A stretch of DNA of 64,000 nucleotides. Source: Pseudomonas graminis (GTDB lineage Bacteria; Pseudomonadota; Gammaproteobacteria; Pseudomonadales; Pseudomonadaceae). The stretch is taken from contig NZ_MTSB01000020.1 in assembly GCF_002093745.1 (NCBI RefSeq), forward strand, positions 1-64,000. Direction: 5' to 3'. A model generated the notes under the pieces. It saw only the letters and a list, made by a program, of their open reading frames with translations. It ran no database searches and was not told the DNA's origin. Each line of letters starts with the position of its first letter. Positions within the stretch are counted from its first letter, which is position 1. Shown one piece after another: positions 36,901 to 46,121 of this stretch. The position numbers were made by a program, and so were the translations under genes.

Positions 36901-37617
36901 ATGAAGCCGCTCGCCCCACGCTATCTGCTGCTGGTCGCATTTTCCATCCTGTTGGGTGCCTGCCAGAGTGCGCCTGATGCCGGGACGCCTGCTTCCGACG
37001 TTCCGCCTGACGCCTTTGCGCAGCTTGAACAGAACATCGCCAGCAACGAGCTGGCAACGGCCGAGGATCAACTCGCGGCGTTGCAGGCGGCCAATTCTGC
37101 TGACATCCGTCTGGAGCCTTCTCAGCGCCGTCTGGCTGAGGCCTATTTAAGCCGTAGCCAGATCAGTCTGCAAAAAGGCGACATGAACGCAGCCGCCAGT
37201 GCGTTGAGCCGTGCCCGGGCGTTGATGCCCAAAGCACCCGCGTTGACCAGTGGCGTCAACGGCGCCATCGCCCATGCACGCAAGGCAGAGCTGGAAAAAG
37301 CCGAAGCGGACTTGAAAGAGGCTGAAGCCAGAAGGGTGGCCAAACTGGTCGATCCGTCCGCAGAAAGCACCACGATCGATCTGAAAATCGGCGATATGCG
37401 CGCACTGCGCCATCAACTGGACGACATCGCAGCGGACACCGTCGCGTTCAATTGTGATGTGCTGCTGGTGGTGCCACGCACCGAAGATTACCCGTGGCTG
37501 GCCACATTGCTGACCAAGCGGGTGGTCAAGGCCAATCCGGATTTCGAATTGCAGCTGCGTCGAGAAATCGAGCGCAATGAAAAAGCGCACATCGTTTTGA
37601 CGCCCGCGAAGTCCTGA
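36901..37617 (+). CDS. Outer-membrane lipoprotein of unknown function
   Basis: This 238-residue protein has a lipoprotein signal with lipobox LLGAC (Cys21). The mature part is helical and repeat-like. TPR-like pairs (ASNELATAEDQLAALQAANS, AYLSRSQISLQKGDMNAAASAL) and a charged coiled-coil stretch near residues 120-145 are followed by a small C-terminal domain. A homologue follows znuB in other pseudomonads. A zinc-related role is suggested only by position, and no function is known to me. Confidence 0.75.
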   Translation: MKPLAPRYLLLVAFSILLGACQSAPDAGTPASDVPPDAFAQLEQNIASNELATAEDQLAALQAANSADIRLEPSQRRLAEAYLSRSQISLQKGDMNAAASALSRARALMPKAPALTSGVNGAIAHARKAELEKAEADLKEAEARRVAKLVDPSAESTTIDLKIGDMRALRHQLDDIAADTVAFNCDVLLVVPRTEDYPWLATLLTKRVVKANPDFELQLRREIERNEKAHIVLTPAKS

Positions 37618-37634
37618 ACTGTTGTTTCATAAGC

Positions 37635-37649
37635 GGACGCAGAGCGTCC
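37635..37649. repeat. Short palindromic repeat, compact copy
   Basis: The sequence GGACGCAGAGCGTCC is a perfect 6-bp-arm hairpin with loop AGA and a clean version of the family core. It lies 28 bp before a REPIN. Confidence 0.6.
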
Positions 37650-37676
37650 AGAACTGCTTGACTCTGGCAGAAGGCC

Positions 37677-37766
37677 GTGGGAGCGAACTTGTTCTCGAAA
37701 GGGCCATTACATCCGCTGATGATGTAGCGCCTGGAATAGAGCTTTCGCGGACAAGTCCGCTCCCAC
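37677..37766. repeat. REPIN between the lipoprotein gene and katE
   Basis: The left arm GTGGGAGCGAACTTGTTCTCGAA and the right arm TTTCGCGGACAAGTCCGCTCC are inverted and separated by about 45 bp. The element fills most of the 240-bp convergent gap, and no gene is seen there. Confidence 0.85.
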
Positions 37767-37857
37767 GCCCTCCGGGCAGAAGCCCCCATTTCGCACGCTC
37801 ATCGAGATTATGCATCACGATGAGCGCGGGAGCGTAGGAACGAGACTGGCGTCTAGA

Positions 37858-40008
37858 TCAAGCCGGAACAGCCTTGGCTTTCACTTCACGGTCCCAGACG
37901 CGGTGTTGTGCCATTGCATCGAAGAACGTTTCGAACGATTTGCTATCGGACACCACCAACAGCCCCGCGTCTTCTTCCAGGCGCAGCAAACTCAGCAGGT
38001 CTTTGGCTTCCCCGGCAACGGAGATGGCCTTGAGGTGCTTGTAGGCTTCCAGGATGAAGTGCAGCGCCACGCCGTCGGTGCTCAACGCTTTCACCGAGTC
38101 TGCGCCGCCCGGCACGAATACCGCATCGAACGCCACCGAAGGCAGGCCTTCAGCTGAGGCATCCACCGGCAGGCTTTTGCCATCGGCCGTCTTGACCGGT
38201 GCGGATGTCGGGCCGAGTACCTTGGCGTGTGCGCCCTTGGCCGTCAGCGCGGCTTTCATGGCGTCGACAGCTTTGCCGTCAACGCCATTGGCCACAAGAA
38301 TGGCGACTTTGCGCGAAACGATGTCGCCAGACAGCAGGTTGACCTGACTCAGCGCCGGCGACTCTTTTACCGATGTCGAGCGCGCAGGGACAGTTCCGGC
38401 AGTCGGTGCGGGCAGGCCCAGATTGGCCGCTACCCGGCTGGCCAGTTCCAGGTCGATGTTGGCCAGAATCTCATTGACCTGACGGGCACGAATGTACTCG
38501 CGCTCGACCTTGCCCAACTCGAAGCTGTACGCCGCGATGATGTGCTCTTTCTCGTGATGGCTCATGCTCTGGAAGAACAGGGTGGCCTGCGAGAAGTGAT
38601 CGCCGAACGATTCGCTGCGCTCACGAACCTTGTGCGCTTCAACGCGCTCAGGGTACGTCTCGAAGCCGCCATCCACGGCAGCCGCAGGGGTTTCTTTCGG
38701 CCAGCCGCCATCAATCGAGTTCGGCTCGTACGACGCACGACCCTTGTCGATGGTGGTGCGATGCTGTGCGTCGCGCTGGCCGTTATGGTTCGGGGCGATA
38801 GGGCGGTTGATCGGGATTTCGTGGAAGTTCGGGCCGCCGAGGCGGCTGATCTGCGTGTCGGTGTAGGAGAACAGGCGACCTTGCAGCAGCGGATCGTTGG
38901 AGAAGTCGATACCCGGCACGATATGGCCTGGGCAGAAAGCGACCTGCTCGGTTTCGGCGAAGTAATTGTCCGGGTTGCGGTTCAGTACCATTTTGCCCAG
39001 CGGCGTTACGGGTACCAGTTCTTCCGGGATGATCTTGGTCGGATCCAGCAGGTCGAAGTCGAATTTGTGCTCATCTTCCTCGGCGACGATCTGCACGCCC
39101 AGTTCCCATTCCGGGTAGTCACCCATCTCGATGGATTCCCACAGGTCGCGGCGGTGGAAATCGGTGTCCTTACCAGCCAGCTTCTGTGCTTCGTCCCAGA
39201 CCAGCGAGCACACACCGAACTTGGGCTTCCAGTGGAATTTGACGAACGTGGATTTGCCTTCGGTATTGATCATGCGGAAGGTGTGGATACCAAAACCCTG
39301 CATGGTGCGCAGGCTTTTCGGAATCGCACGGTCAGACATGGTCCACAGCACCATGTGCGCAGATTCCGGCACCAGCGATACGAAGTCCCAGAAGGTGTCG
39401 TGAGCCGAGCCACCAGTAGGGATCTCGTTGTGTGGCTCGGGTTTTACCGCATGCACGAAGTCAGGAAACTTGATCGCATCCTGAATGAAGAAGATCGGCA
39501 TGTTGTTGCCGACCAGGTCGAAGTTGCCTTCGTCGGTGTAGAACTTGACCGCAAAACCACGCACGTCACGCACGGTGTCGCCCGAGCCGCGCGGGCCTTG
39601 AACGGTCGAAAAGCGCACGAACACCGGGGTTTTCTTGCCCGGATCACGCAGGAAGCCTGCTTTACTCAGCGCGCCCTGGTCTTCGTAAGTCTGGAAATAA
39701 CCGTGTGCCGCGGTGCCACGGGCGTGAACAATGCGCTCCGGGATCCGCTCATGGTCAAAGTGTGTGATTTTTTCACGCATGATGAAGTCTTCCAGCAGCG
39801 ACGGGCCGCGGCTGCCGACCTTCAGGGTGTTCTGGTTATCGGCGATCTTGACGCCGTGGTTGGTGCGCAGCGCCTGGCTGGTCGCATCCGAACGAAACTG
39901 CTCGAGGCTGTCGAGCTTGGCATTGGTGTTGCCCCGATCCAGTGTGTCGGTGCCTGCCATTTCGCTTTTGGGTGTGGGGGTTACAGGTGGGTTTTTCTCG
40001 CTAGCCAT
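37858..40008 (-). CDS. katE: Large-subunit catalase HPII with C-terminal DJ-1-like domain
   Basis: This 716-residue clade II catalase degrades hydrogen peroxide in the cytoplasm. The distal His95 is in [38 protein letters not shown] is the core signature, and the proximal heme tyrosine lies in RLFSYTDTQ. The C-terminal 150 residues form the flavodoxin/DJ-1-type domain of large catalases ([24 protein letters not shown]). The start at 40008 has AAGGAG at nine bases. The gene diverges from metN across 316 bp. HPII is usually a stationary-phase enzyme; no clear RpoS promoter was identified here. Confidence 0.95.
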   Translation of the reverse strand: MASEKNPPVTPTPKSEMAGTDTLDRGNTNAKLDSLEQFRSDATSQALRTNHGVKIADNQNTLKVGSRGPSLLEDFIMREKITHFDHERIPERIVHARGTAAHGYFQTYEDQGALSKAGFLRDPGKKTPVFVRFSTVQGPRGSGDTVRDVRGFAVKFYTDEGNFDLVGNNMPIFFIQDAIKFPDFVHAVKPEPHNEIPTGGSAHDTFWDFVSLVPESAHMVLWTMSDRAIPKSLRTMQGFGIHTFRMINTEGKSTFVKFHWKPKFGVCSLVWDEAQKLAGKDTDFHRRDLWESIEMGDYPEWELGVQIVAEEDEHKFDFDLLDPTKIIPEELVPVTPLGKMVLNRNPDNYFAETEQVAFCPGHIVPGIDFSNDPLLQGRLFSYTDTQISRLGGPNFHEIPINRPIAPNHNGQRDAQHRTTIDKGRASYEPNSIDGGWPKETPAAAVDGGFETYPERVEAHKVRERSESFGDHFSQATLFFQSMSHHEKEHIIAAYSFELGKVEREYIRARQVNEILANIDLELASRVAANLGLPAPTAGTVPARSTSVKESPALSQVNLLSGDIVSRKVAILVANGVDGKAVDAMKAALTAKGAHAKVLGPTSAPVKTADGKSLPVDASAEGLPSVAFDAVFVPGGADSVKALSTDGVALHFILEAYKHLKAISVAGEAKDLLSLLRLEEDAGLLVVSDSKSFETFFDAMAQHRVWDREVKAKAVPA

Positions 40009-40324
40009 CAGAAACAACTCCTTATTTCGACCCAATCGTTGAGTTGGGTTCGATGAATACGACTTCCCTGATGCAAGCGGGAAATCACGGTATCCAGAAA
40101 GTGACCGGCGTGGAAAACAGCCGTTCACTCCGATTGAAGGCCTTTCGCACCAACGGTCGTGTTATGCCCGTTACGCAGGACAGCCTGCAAATAAATGCTA
40201 AGCACTGCGGGCCGGACAGGCTAAAATGCGCGCCCGGCTAATCTGGCCGAGGTAACGAAGCAAGTGGGAACAGACCCTGGCCCACTGCGCTGATTTTTTA
40301 ACGCGCCCCCACAAGGTTCGCTCC
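40009..40324. other. katE-metN divergent spacer with a metN leader hairpin
   Basis: This 316-bp gap has no gene I can support. A -10-like TAAAAT lies near 40221. The metN side has arms AGTGGG (40263-40268) and CCCACT (40281-40286), and TTTTTT follows at 40293-40298 after a seven-base gap. This resembles a leader attenuator, but the spacing to the U-run is poor. I recognise no known SAM riboswitch class. Confidence 0.4.
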
Positions 40325-41332
40325 GTGATCGAGTTTCATAACGTCCACAAAACCTATCGGGTAGCAGGCAAGGAAATCCCGGCCCTGCACACCACCAGCC
40401 TGCGCGTCGAAGACGGTCAGGTGTTTGGCATCATCGGCCACTCGGGTGCCGGCAAAAGCACGCTGCTGCGCCTGATCAACCGGCTCGAAACCCCCAGCGG
40501 CGGGCAGATCGTGGTGGATGACGAAGATGTCACTGCGCTCGACGCCAATGGCCTGCGTCGCTTCCGCCAGCAGGTCGGGATGATTTTCCAGCACTTCAAT
40601 CTGCTGGCGTCCAAGACCGTCGCCGACAACGTCGCGATGCCGCTGACCCTGGCGGGCGACATGCCGCGCCAGCAGATTGACCAGCGCGTGGCCGAGTTGC
40701 TGGCGCGGGTCGGGCTGTCCGATCACGCCAAAAAGTACCCTGCGCAACTGTCGGGTGGTCAGAAGCAGCGCGTCGGGATTGCCCGCGCGCTGGCGACCAA
40801 ACCCAAGATTCTGCTGTGCGACGAGGCCACCAGCGCGCTCGACCCGCAAACCACGGCGTCGGTCCTGCAACTGCTGGCCGAAATCAATCGCGAGTTGCAA
40901 CTGACCATTGTGCTCATCACCCATGAAATGGACGTGATCCGACGCGTCTGCGATCAGGTGGCGGTCATGGACGCGGGTGTGATCGTCGAGCAGGGCAAGG
41001 TGGCTGACGTGTTTCTGCATCCGCAGCACCCGACCACCAAGCGCTTTGTGCAGGAAGACGACCAGATCGATGAAAACGAACAGCGTGACGACTTTGCCCA
41101 CGTTCAGGGCCGTATCGTGCGTCTGACGTTTCAGGGCGAGGCGACCTACGCGCCTTTGCTCGGCACCGTGGCCCGGGAAACCGGCGTCGACTACAGCATC
41201 CTGGCCGGTCGTATCGACCGCATCAAGGACACCCCTTACGGGCAACTGACGCTGGCGATCACCGGTGGCGATATGGAGGCCGCCTTCGCGCGGTTCACTG
41301 CCGCTGATGTCCATATGGAGGTGCTGCGCTGA
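40325..41332 (+). CDS. metN: Methionine ABC transporter ATPase
   Basis: This 335-residue ATPase starts with GTG. It has Walker [10 protein letters not shown], signature [16 protein letters not shown], Walker [13 protein letters not shown], and the switch ITHEMDVI. The final 90 residues form the NIL domain ([20 protein letters not shown]), which binds methionine and inhibits transport when the cell is replete. The stop overlaps metI (ATGA). It is the first gene of metNIQ. Confidence 0.94.
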   Translation: MIEFHNVHKTYRVAGKEIPALHTTSLRVEDGQVFGIIGHSGAGKSTLLRLINRLETPSGGQIVVDDEDVTALDANGLRRFRQQVGMIFQHFNLLASKTVADNVAMPLTLAGDMPRQQIDQRVAELLARVGLSDHAKKYPAQLSGGQKQRVGIARALATKPKILLCDEATSALDPQTTASVLQLLAEINRELQLTIVLITHEMDVIRRVCDQVAVMDAGVIVEQGKVADVFLHPQHPTTKRFVQEDDQIDENEQRDDFAHVQGRIVRLTFQGEATYAPLLGTVARETGVDYSILAGRIDRIKDTPYGQLTLAITGGDMEAAFARFTAADVHMEVLR

Positions 41333-42006
41333 TGGACGCTTTTCTGAACCTGTTTTCCAACGTTGACTGGTACGAAATCTGGGTTGCCACCGGCGATACC
41401 ATGATCATGCTCAGCGTTTCGCTGGGTTTCACTGTGCTTCTGGGGCTGCCGCTGGGTGTGCTGATGTTTCTGACATCGCCGCGTCAGTTGCTGGAACACA
41501 AGCAGCTGTATGCCACTGTCGGCCTGATCGTGAACATGCTGCGCGCGCTGCCGTTCATCATTCTGCTGATCGTGATGATGCCGCTCACTGAAATCATCAC
41601 CGGAACATCGCTGGGGATTCTCGGCACATTGCCACCGCTGATTGCAGGCGCCACGCCGTTTTTCGCCCGTCTGGTGGAAACCGCGTTGCGTGAAGTGGAT
41701 CGCGGCATCATCGAGGCCACACAAGCGATGGGCGCCACCACCCGGCAGATCATTCTCAAGGCGCTGCTGCCTGAAGCGCGGCCCGGCATCCTGGCAGCGA
41801 TCACCGTGACGGCCATTGCGCTGGTGTCCTTCACCGCGATGGCGGGTGCGGTGGGCGCGGGCGGGCTGGGTGACCTGGCGATTCGTTATGGTTATCAGCG
41901 TTTTCAGAACGATGTGATGTTTGTCACGGTCGTACTGTTGCTGGTGCTGGTGCAGATTCTGCAGACCGTTGGCGACAGACTGGTCGCGCACTTCACCCAC
42001 CGTTGA
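41332..42006 (+). CDS. metI: Methionine ABC transporter permease
   Basis: This 224-residue permease has about five membrane helices and the EAA-type loop EATQAMGATTRQIILKALLPEA for coupling to MetN. Its LRALPFIILLIVMMPLTEIITG segment is typical of the MetI family. The start overlaps the metN stop codon. A hairpin and then metQ follow. Confidence 0.94.
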   Translation: MDAFLNLFSNVDWYEIWVATGDTMIMLSVSLGFTVLLGLPLGVLMFLTSPRQLLEHKQLYATVGLIVNMLRALPFIILLIVMMPLTEIITGTSLGILGTLPPLIAGATPFFARLVETALREVDRGIIEATQAMGATTRQIILKALLPEARPGILAAITVTAIALVSFTAMAGAVGAGGLGDLAIRYGYQRFQNDVMFVTVVLLLVLVQILQTVGDRLVAHFTHR

Positions 42007-42023
42007 TCGAATCAGTTGGCGTC

Positions 42024-42042
42024 GGCCCGCCTCATGCGGGCC
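42024..42042 (+). terminator. Hairpin between metI and metQ
   Basis: Arms GGCCCGC and GCGGGCC enclose CTCAT, just upstream of the metQ ribosome site. With no U-run, it is better read as an RNA-stability hairpin protecting the metQ message than as a terminator. Confidence 0.5.
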
Positions 42043-42058
42043 TCAAAGGAGTTGTTGC

Positions 42059-42832
42059 ATGAAGAAACTATTGGCCATATTTGCCGCTGTTACCGCCTTG
42101 TCCGCGCAGGCCAACGAAACCCTGACAGTGGCAGCTTCGGCTGTGCCGCACGCAGAAATCCTGGAGTTCGTGAAACCGACCCTCGCCAAAGAGGGCGTTG
42201 ATCTGGAGATCAAGGTCTTCAACGATTACATCCAGCCGAACGTGCAGGTGTCCCAGAATCGTATGGACGCGAACTTCTTCCAGCATCAGCCCTATCTGGA
42301 TGAGTACAACAAAGGCAAAGGCACCGATCTGGTGGCCGTGGCCAAGGTTCACATCGAGCCATTCGGCGCCTACTCGGACAAATTCAAAAGCCTGGACGAG
42401 CTGCCAAACGGTGCCAATGTCGCGCTCCCTAACGACGCCACCAACGAAGGCCGCGCCTTGCTGCTGCTGGCCAAGAAGGGGCTGATCACGCTGAAAGACC
42501 CGACCAACATCCTGTCCAAGCCTTCGGACGTGGTGAACAACCCGAAAGACCTGAAATTCCGCGAGCTGGAAGCCGCCACACTGCCACGCGTGCTGACGCA
42601 GGTCGATCTGGCGCTGATCAACACCAACTACGCCCTGAGCGCCAAGCTTGATCCTGCCAAGGACGCGCTGGCCATCGAAGGTGGCGATTCGCCCTATGCG
42701 AACATTCTGGTTGCGCGCCCGGACAACAAGGATTCGGACGCAATGAAAAAGCTGGTCGCAGCCCTGCACAGCCAGGCAGTAAAAGACTTTCTGGCCGAGA
42801 AATACAAAGGTGCTGTGGTTCCGGCGTTCTGA
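42059..42832 (+). CDS. metQ: Methionine-binding periplasmic protein
   Basis: This 257-residue NLPA-family binding protein has the segments VAASAVPHAEILEFVKPTLAKEG, VSQNRMDANFFQHQPYLDEYN and VALPNDATNEGRALLLLAKKGLI. The signal peptide MKKLLAIFAAVTALSAQA has no lipobox cysteine, so it should be a soluble periplasmic protein, unlike the E. coli lipoprotein. The ATG at 42059 follows AAAGGAG. It is the last gene of metNIQ. Confidence 0.94.
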   Translation: MKKLLAIFAAVTALSAQANETLTVAASAVPHAEILEFVKPTLAKEGVDLEIKVFNDYIQPNVQVSQNRMDANFFQHQPYLDEYNKGKGTDLVAVAKVHIEPFGAYSDKFKSLDELPNGANVALPNDATNEGRALLLLAKKGLITLKDPTNILSKPSDVVNNPKDLKFRELEAATLPRVLTQVDLALINTNYALSAKLDPAKDALAIEGGDSPYANILVARPDNKDSDAMKKLVAALHSQAVKDFLAEKYKGAVVPAF

Positions 42833-42850
42833 TTTGATCGCGTTGCCTGA

Positions 42851-42878
42851 GTCGCATGCCGATGCTGGCGTCGGCACG
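42851..42878. repeat. Short palindromic repeat copy after metQ
   Basis: The sequence GCATGCCGATGCTGGCGTCGGCACGC matches the family with arms ATGCCGA and TCGGCAC. It lies in the 213-bp gap between metQ and the DMT transporter. Confidence 0.6.
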
Positions 42879-42908
42879 CTGCTCAGTATCGAGACCTGAA
42901 AAAACTCA

Positions 42909-42932
42909 CCGGATCGCTGTCGAGCGATCCGG
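42909..42932 (-). terminator. Perfect hairpin in the metQ-DMT gap
   Basis: Ten-base-pair arms CCGGATCGCT and AGCGATCCGG enclose GTCG. On the minus strand it is followed by TGAGTTTTTTC. No minus-strand gene lies close enough to need it, so its role is unclear; it may simply end metQ transcription. Confidence 0.5.
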
Positions 42933-43045
42933 ATGAGGCTGCAATAACACCGGGGCCGGACAGGTATTCGTATTCTCGAACATTGCCCCGTCAACATGGA
43001 CCGGCTTTTCGTCAAACGAACAGCCAACGACAGGTATTGTCATCA

Positions 43046-43843
43046 ATGCATTCCACTTTCAGCAAAGGCGTCGTCTTTGCACTCTCCGCTGCGGCACTGA
43101 ACGCAACGATTGGCGTACTCAGCAAAATACTCATGAGTAATGGCTTCACTGCCAGCAGTGTGGCTGTCATCAAGACTGTTCTGGGCTGCATACTCCTTTC
43201 GGCCTTGCTGTTTTTTCTAAAGCGCCCGGCGTCAACGGCGAAATGGATACACGCGGCGATCTGTGCCTTCCTCGGCATTTTTGTCCTGTTCCACTTTGAA
43301 ACTTCCGCCTACCGAAGTTACGCAGCGGCAGGGGTGGTGGTGATACTGATGGCCAGCGCTTCGATATCCGCGATTATTCTGGGGCGCATCTTTCTCAAAG
43401 ACGCCATTACGGCGAATGCGGTGGTGGGGGCGGGCCTGGCCATTGCCGGGATTGCGGTGATCTTCGGCGCCGATCTTCAGCAGGGTTTTACCCTGCAGGG
43501 TGCGGCGCTCGCCTCAATAGCCGGTTGCGGTTACGGAGCGTTCTCTGTCGCCATGAAATACATGGGCGTGTCAGGAGGGCTGCACTTTACTCGGCAACTT
43601 CTGTTTTTCGGCAGCCTCTACCTGTTGATGCCGGCAGCGGTAGACGGTTTTGTGATCGGCGAACTGTCACCACAAGCCATTGCCGCGTTGCTGGCGCTGG
43701 CCGCCTTACTGGCGTTTGTCGTGCTCAATGAAGTGCCGCGTGAAAGCCTGTATGCCGGCGCGGTGCTGATTATCGTCGGGCTATGTTTCTCTAACGAGCT
43801 GATTCGCCTGGGCAGCAAGGCACCCGCCCGGTTGAGCGAGTAG
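43046..43843 (+). CDS. EamA/DMT-family transporter with a shortened second half
   Basis: This 265-residue protein has a complete first EamA repeat (residues 1-145, five helices) ending GAGLAIAGIAVIFG. The second repeat is incomplete: the normal helices 8-9 seem to be missing where AIAALLALA runs straight into ALLAFVVLNEVP. Members usually have ten helices and about 290-300 residues. The substrate is unknown. Activity is doubtful if the missing helices are required. The start at 43046 follows an AGGT. Confidence 0.75.
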   Translation: MHSTFSKGVVFALSAAALNATIGVLSKILMSNGFTASSVAVIKTVLGCILLSALLFFLKRPASTAKWIHAAICAFLGIFVLFHFETSAYRSYAAAGVVVILMASASISAIILGRIFLKDAITANAVVGAGLAIAGIAVIFGADLQQGFTLQGAALASIAGCGYGAFSVAMKYMGVSGGLHFTRQLLFFGSLYLLMPAAVDGFVIGELSPQAIAALLALAALLAFVVLNEVPRESLYAGAVLIIVGLCFSNELIRLGSKAPARLSE

Positions 43844-43867
43844 GCCCTGATCAGCTTCGCTGAGCGC

Positions 43868-44500
43868 TTAGTCCCGCTCCAGCAAACCCGGTAATTGCCT
43901 GATCAGCTTCTGGCTGTTCAACGGGGCGCGGATGAAGCCTCGTTGTTTGCCGTCCGGGCCGATCAGGGCCAGGTTGCCGCTGTGGTCGACGAAGTAGTTC
44001 GGCGTGCTGGTGTCGGCGGGGATGAACGGGATGCTGACCGCGCTGGCCAGCTTCTGTATGTCTTCCACCGGGGCGGTCAGGCCGATGTACTGCGGGTCGA
44101 AATAGCTGAGGTATTGTTTGAGCTGTTGGGGTGTGTCGCGATGGGGGTCGACGCTGACCAGCACCACGCGCATCCGCTCTACCGCTGCTTTGGGCAGTTC
44201 GCTGCGAATCTGCTTTATCTGCGCCAGCGTGACAGGGCAGATGTCTGGACAGAAGGTGTAACCGAAGAACATCAGCGTCCATTTACCTTTAAAGCCATCA
44301 ACGGCGACGTCAGCGCCGTTCTGATCAATCATGCTCAGTGCGGGCAACGCACGGCTTTTTGGCAAGAGGATCACGCCGGCATCATTGAGCGCCGCCTGGT
44401 CTGGCGTCCCGTTACCCGGCAGCAAGCGACTGACGATCAGCCCCAAAGTAAGCGCCACAATGGCGGCAACGATGAAAGCGGTTTTCTGAATTCGGGTCAT
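43868..44500 (-). CDS. Sco1/SenC-type copper metallochaperone
   Basis: This 210-residue membrane-anchored thioredoxin-fold protein has an N-terminal helix (residues 7-27), the copper ligands Cys84 and Cys88 in CPDIC, and His173 in VDHSGN. The family delivers copper to the CuA site of aa3-type cytochrome oxidase. The gene lies 54 bp from ctaG, but no oxidase structural gene is next to it here. Confidence 0.9.
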   Translation of the reverse strand: MTRIQKTAFIVAAIVALTLGLIVSRLLPGNGTPDQAALNDAGVILLPKSRALPALSMIDQNGADVAVDGFKGKWTLMFFGYTFCPDICPVTLAQIKQIRSELPKAAVERMRVVLVSVDPHRDTPQQLKQYLSYFDPQYIGLTAPVEDIQKLASAVSIPFIPADTSTPNYFVDHSGNLALIGPDGKQRGFIRAPLNSQKLIRQLPGLLERD

Positions 44501-44554
44501 GGCTTCAGCGTGATGAGGTGGGTCGGCAATAATGGCTTATATCCTGAGCACAGC

Positions 44555-45067
44555 CTAGCGCGCAGAGACATCGAACAGCGTATACGCGAGGGTCAGGTGC
44601 TTCACGTCGGCCGGTAAATCGCGATCAACGATGAAGCGCACCGGCATTTCGATGCGCTCACCCGGTTGCAATGTCTGCTGGGTGAAGCAGAAACATTCGG
44701 TCTTGTGAAACCAGACCGCCGCTTTTCCGGGTGAAATACCCGGTACTGCCTGGGCCTTCATTGGTTTGTCCGTCGAGTTCTGCGCCACAAAGATCATTTC
44801 ATTGATTGCGCCCGGTTGGACATGCATCTGTCTGGCACGCGGATAGAACGCCCAGACCATGCCTGCCGCGTTGGTCGAGGTGAACTGCACTTCGACCTGG
44901 CGCGAGTCATCAATCGGCTGCTGATCCGCATTGCCGGCCTTGTCATGCCCGTTCAGGGTTCCGGTCAGTGCGTCATAGAGCGGCGACAGCGCAAATCCGC
45001 CCGCGAACATGATCGCCAGCAGCAGTTGAAGGACAAACAGGCGTCCGCGCGAAACAGGCTGAGTCAT
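44555..45067 (-). CDS. ctaG: Cytochrome c oxidase assembly protein CtaG/Cox11
   Basis: This 170-residue protein has one N-terminal membrane helix (residues 8-28) and a periplasmic immunoglobulin-like domain with the copper-binding CFCF in HKTECFCFTQQ. It inserts CuB into the aa3 oxidase. In other pseudomonads it sits inside a coxB-coxA-ctaG-coxC cluster. Here those genes are absent between ctaG and the flanking hypothetical gene. It may serve an oxidase encoded elsewhere. Confidence 0.9.
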   Translation of the reverse strand: MTQPVSRGRLFVLQLLLAIMFAGGFALSPLYDALTGTLNGHDKAGNADQQPIDDSRQVEVQFTSTNAAGMVWAFYPRARQMHVQPGAINEMIFVAQNSTDKPMKAQAVPGISPGKAAVWFHKTECFCFTQQTLQPGERIEMPVRFIVDRDLPADVKHLTLAYTLFDVSAR

Positions 45068-45166
45068 GACGGCTCACTTTTACGTCAGTCGGGCGTGCCG
45101 AGAAGAGGGTTCTCGACATCAGAGTAGTCGGCTTGTGCAAAAGATGGGGCCTGGAGCCGCTGCAGC

Positions 45167-45194
45167 CGGCATAACGGTCAGTTACCGTATGCCG
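45167..45194. promoter_or_regulatory. Imperfect palindrome upstream of ctaG and the divergent gene
   Basis: Half-sites CGGCATAACGGT and ACCGTATGCCG are inverted with one extra A and a short centre. It lies in the 297-bp gap between ctaG (minus) and a hypothetical gene (plus) and looks like a dimeric regulator site. No family is assigned. Confidence 0.4.
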
Positions 45195-45364
45195 TTTATG
45201 GCCAAACGGTCAAAAAATGAGCAAAAAAGCAGCTGATATAGCCGATGCCTATAAATGCAGATCGGTTATGACAAAAACGTCTTAGGCATTTAGTTAATCA
45301 AGCTAACGTATGACTTTCCATAAACGAACCACGGGGTTCAAGACCCGCAGGAGTGCCTAACGCC

Positions 45365-46015
45365 ATGAACACCGCCGCATTGCGCGAGCAGATACAACAA
45401 GCCCATCAACATGAGGCCAACACAGGCCATTTACTGCAACAGCTGGAGCAAAAGCTGCCCCATCTTCACCCTGCCATCCACTTGCCCGATGTTGACGCAA
45501 AGGACGTGCTGACGCGTTTCGTCACGGCCTACATCGATCTGGTGCCCGACCTGCTGGACGCTGCTCACGAGGTTGCGGTGGAAGCCGGAATTGAAGGGCA
45601 GATCAAGCCGGTGCTGAAGATTGCCGAACAATTCTTCGCTGCGCCACCAGCCATCATGGCCGGGCACGAAGGCCTGGAGGGACTGCTGGATGAGGCTTAT
45701 CTGGCACATCGGCTGGTCGAGGAAGTGAACGACCTGTACATCAAGCATTTCGGTCAGCCGCTGATACCGTCCAATACAACGGTCGCCAGCGTGATCGCGC
45801 ATCAATTGATAGGCGAGCAATTTGCCAACCAACTGGACGAAGCGGTCCATCACGCCGTGGATCAACTGCTGGATGATGAAAGCTTCGCGCTGGACTCTGT
45901 CGAAGCGTATCGCGAGAGGCTGATCAGTCCTGACACGGGCGCGGCGTGGAAGCGCTGGCCAAGCCTGTCACGGCAATTGGGCATCGGTCTGGAGCTGGAG
46001 CGCTCCGTTATCTGA
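45365..46015 (+). CDS. Conserved hypothetical protein
   Basis: This 216-residue cytoplasmic, helix-rich protein shows no domain I can name. The sequence is acidic and hydrophobic-patterned (AALREQIQQAHQHEANTG, VDAKDVLTRFVTAYIDLVPDLLDAA), with no signal peptide or membrane helix. A homologue sits beside the cox cluster in P. aeruginosa. AGGAG precedes the ATG at 45365 by 11 bases, and a GTG at 45353 is possible. Function unknown. Confidence 0.65.
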   Translation: MNTAALREQIQQAHQHEANTGHLLQQLEQKLPHLHPAIHLPDVDAKDVLTRFVTAYIDLVPDLLDAAHEVAVEAGIEGQIKPVLKIAEQFFAAPPAIMAGHEGLEGLLDEAYLAHRLVEEVNDLYIKHFGQPLIPSNTTVASVIAHQLIGEQFANQLDEAVHHAVDQLLDDESFALDSVEAYRERLISPDTGAAWKRWPSLSRQLGIGLELERSVI

Positions 46016-46121
46016 TCCGGACACCCGCCAGAATGTCTTCGCCAGCAATGGAAGGGGCCGAATATCGCTCCGCTGCTACGCGAAGACCCATCCGCCCCCT
46101 GTCATTTTCCGGCAACGACGA

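Noticed and set aside
38227-40056. Long open frame antisense to katE (609 codons)
   Set aside because: The conserved catalase on the opposite strand explains the open frame.
40263-40298. SAM riboswitch upstream of metN
   Set aside because: The stem and T-run are too simple, and no conserved SAM-binding core of a known class could be recognised.
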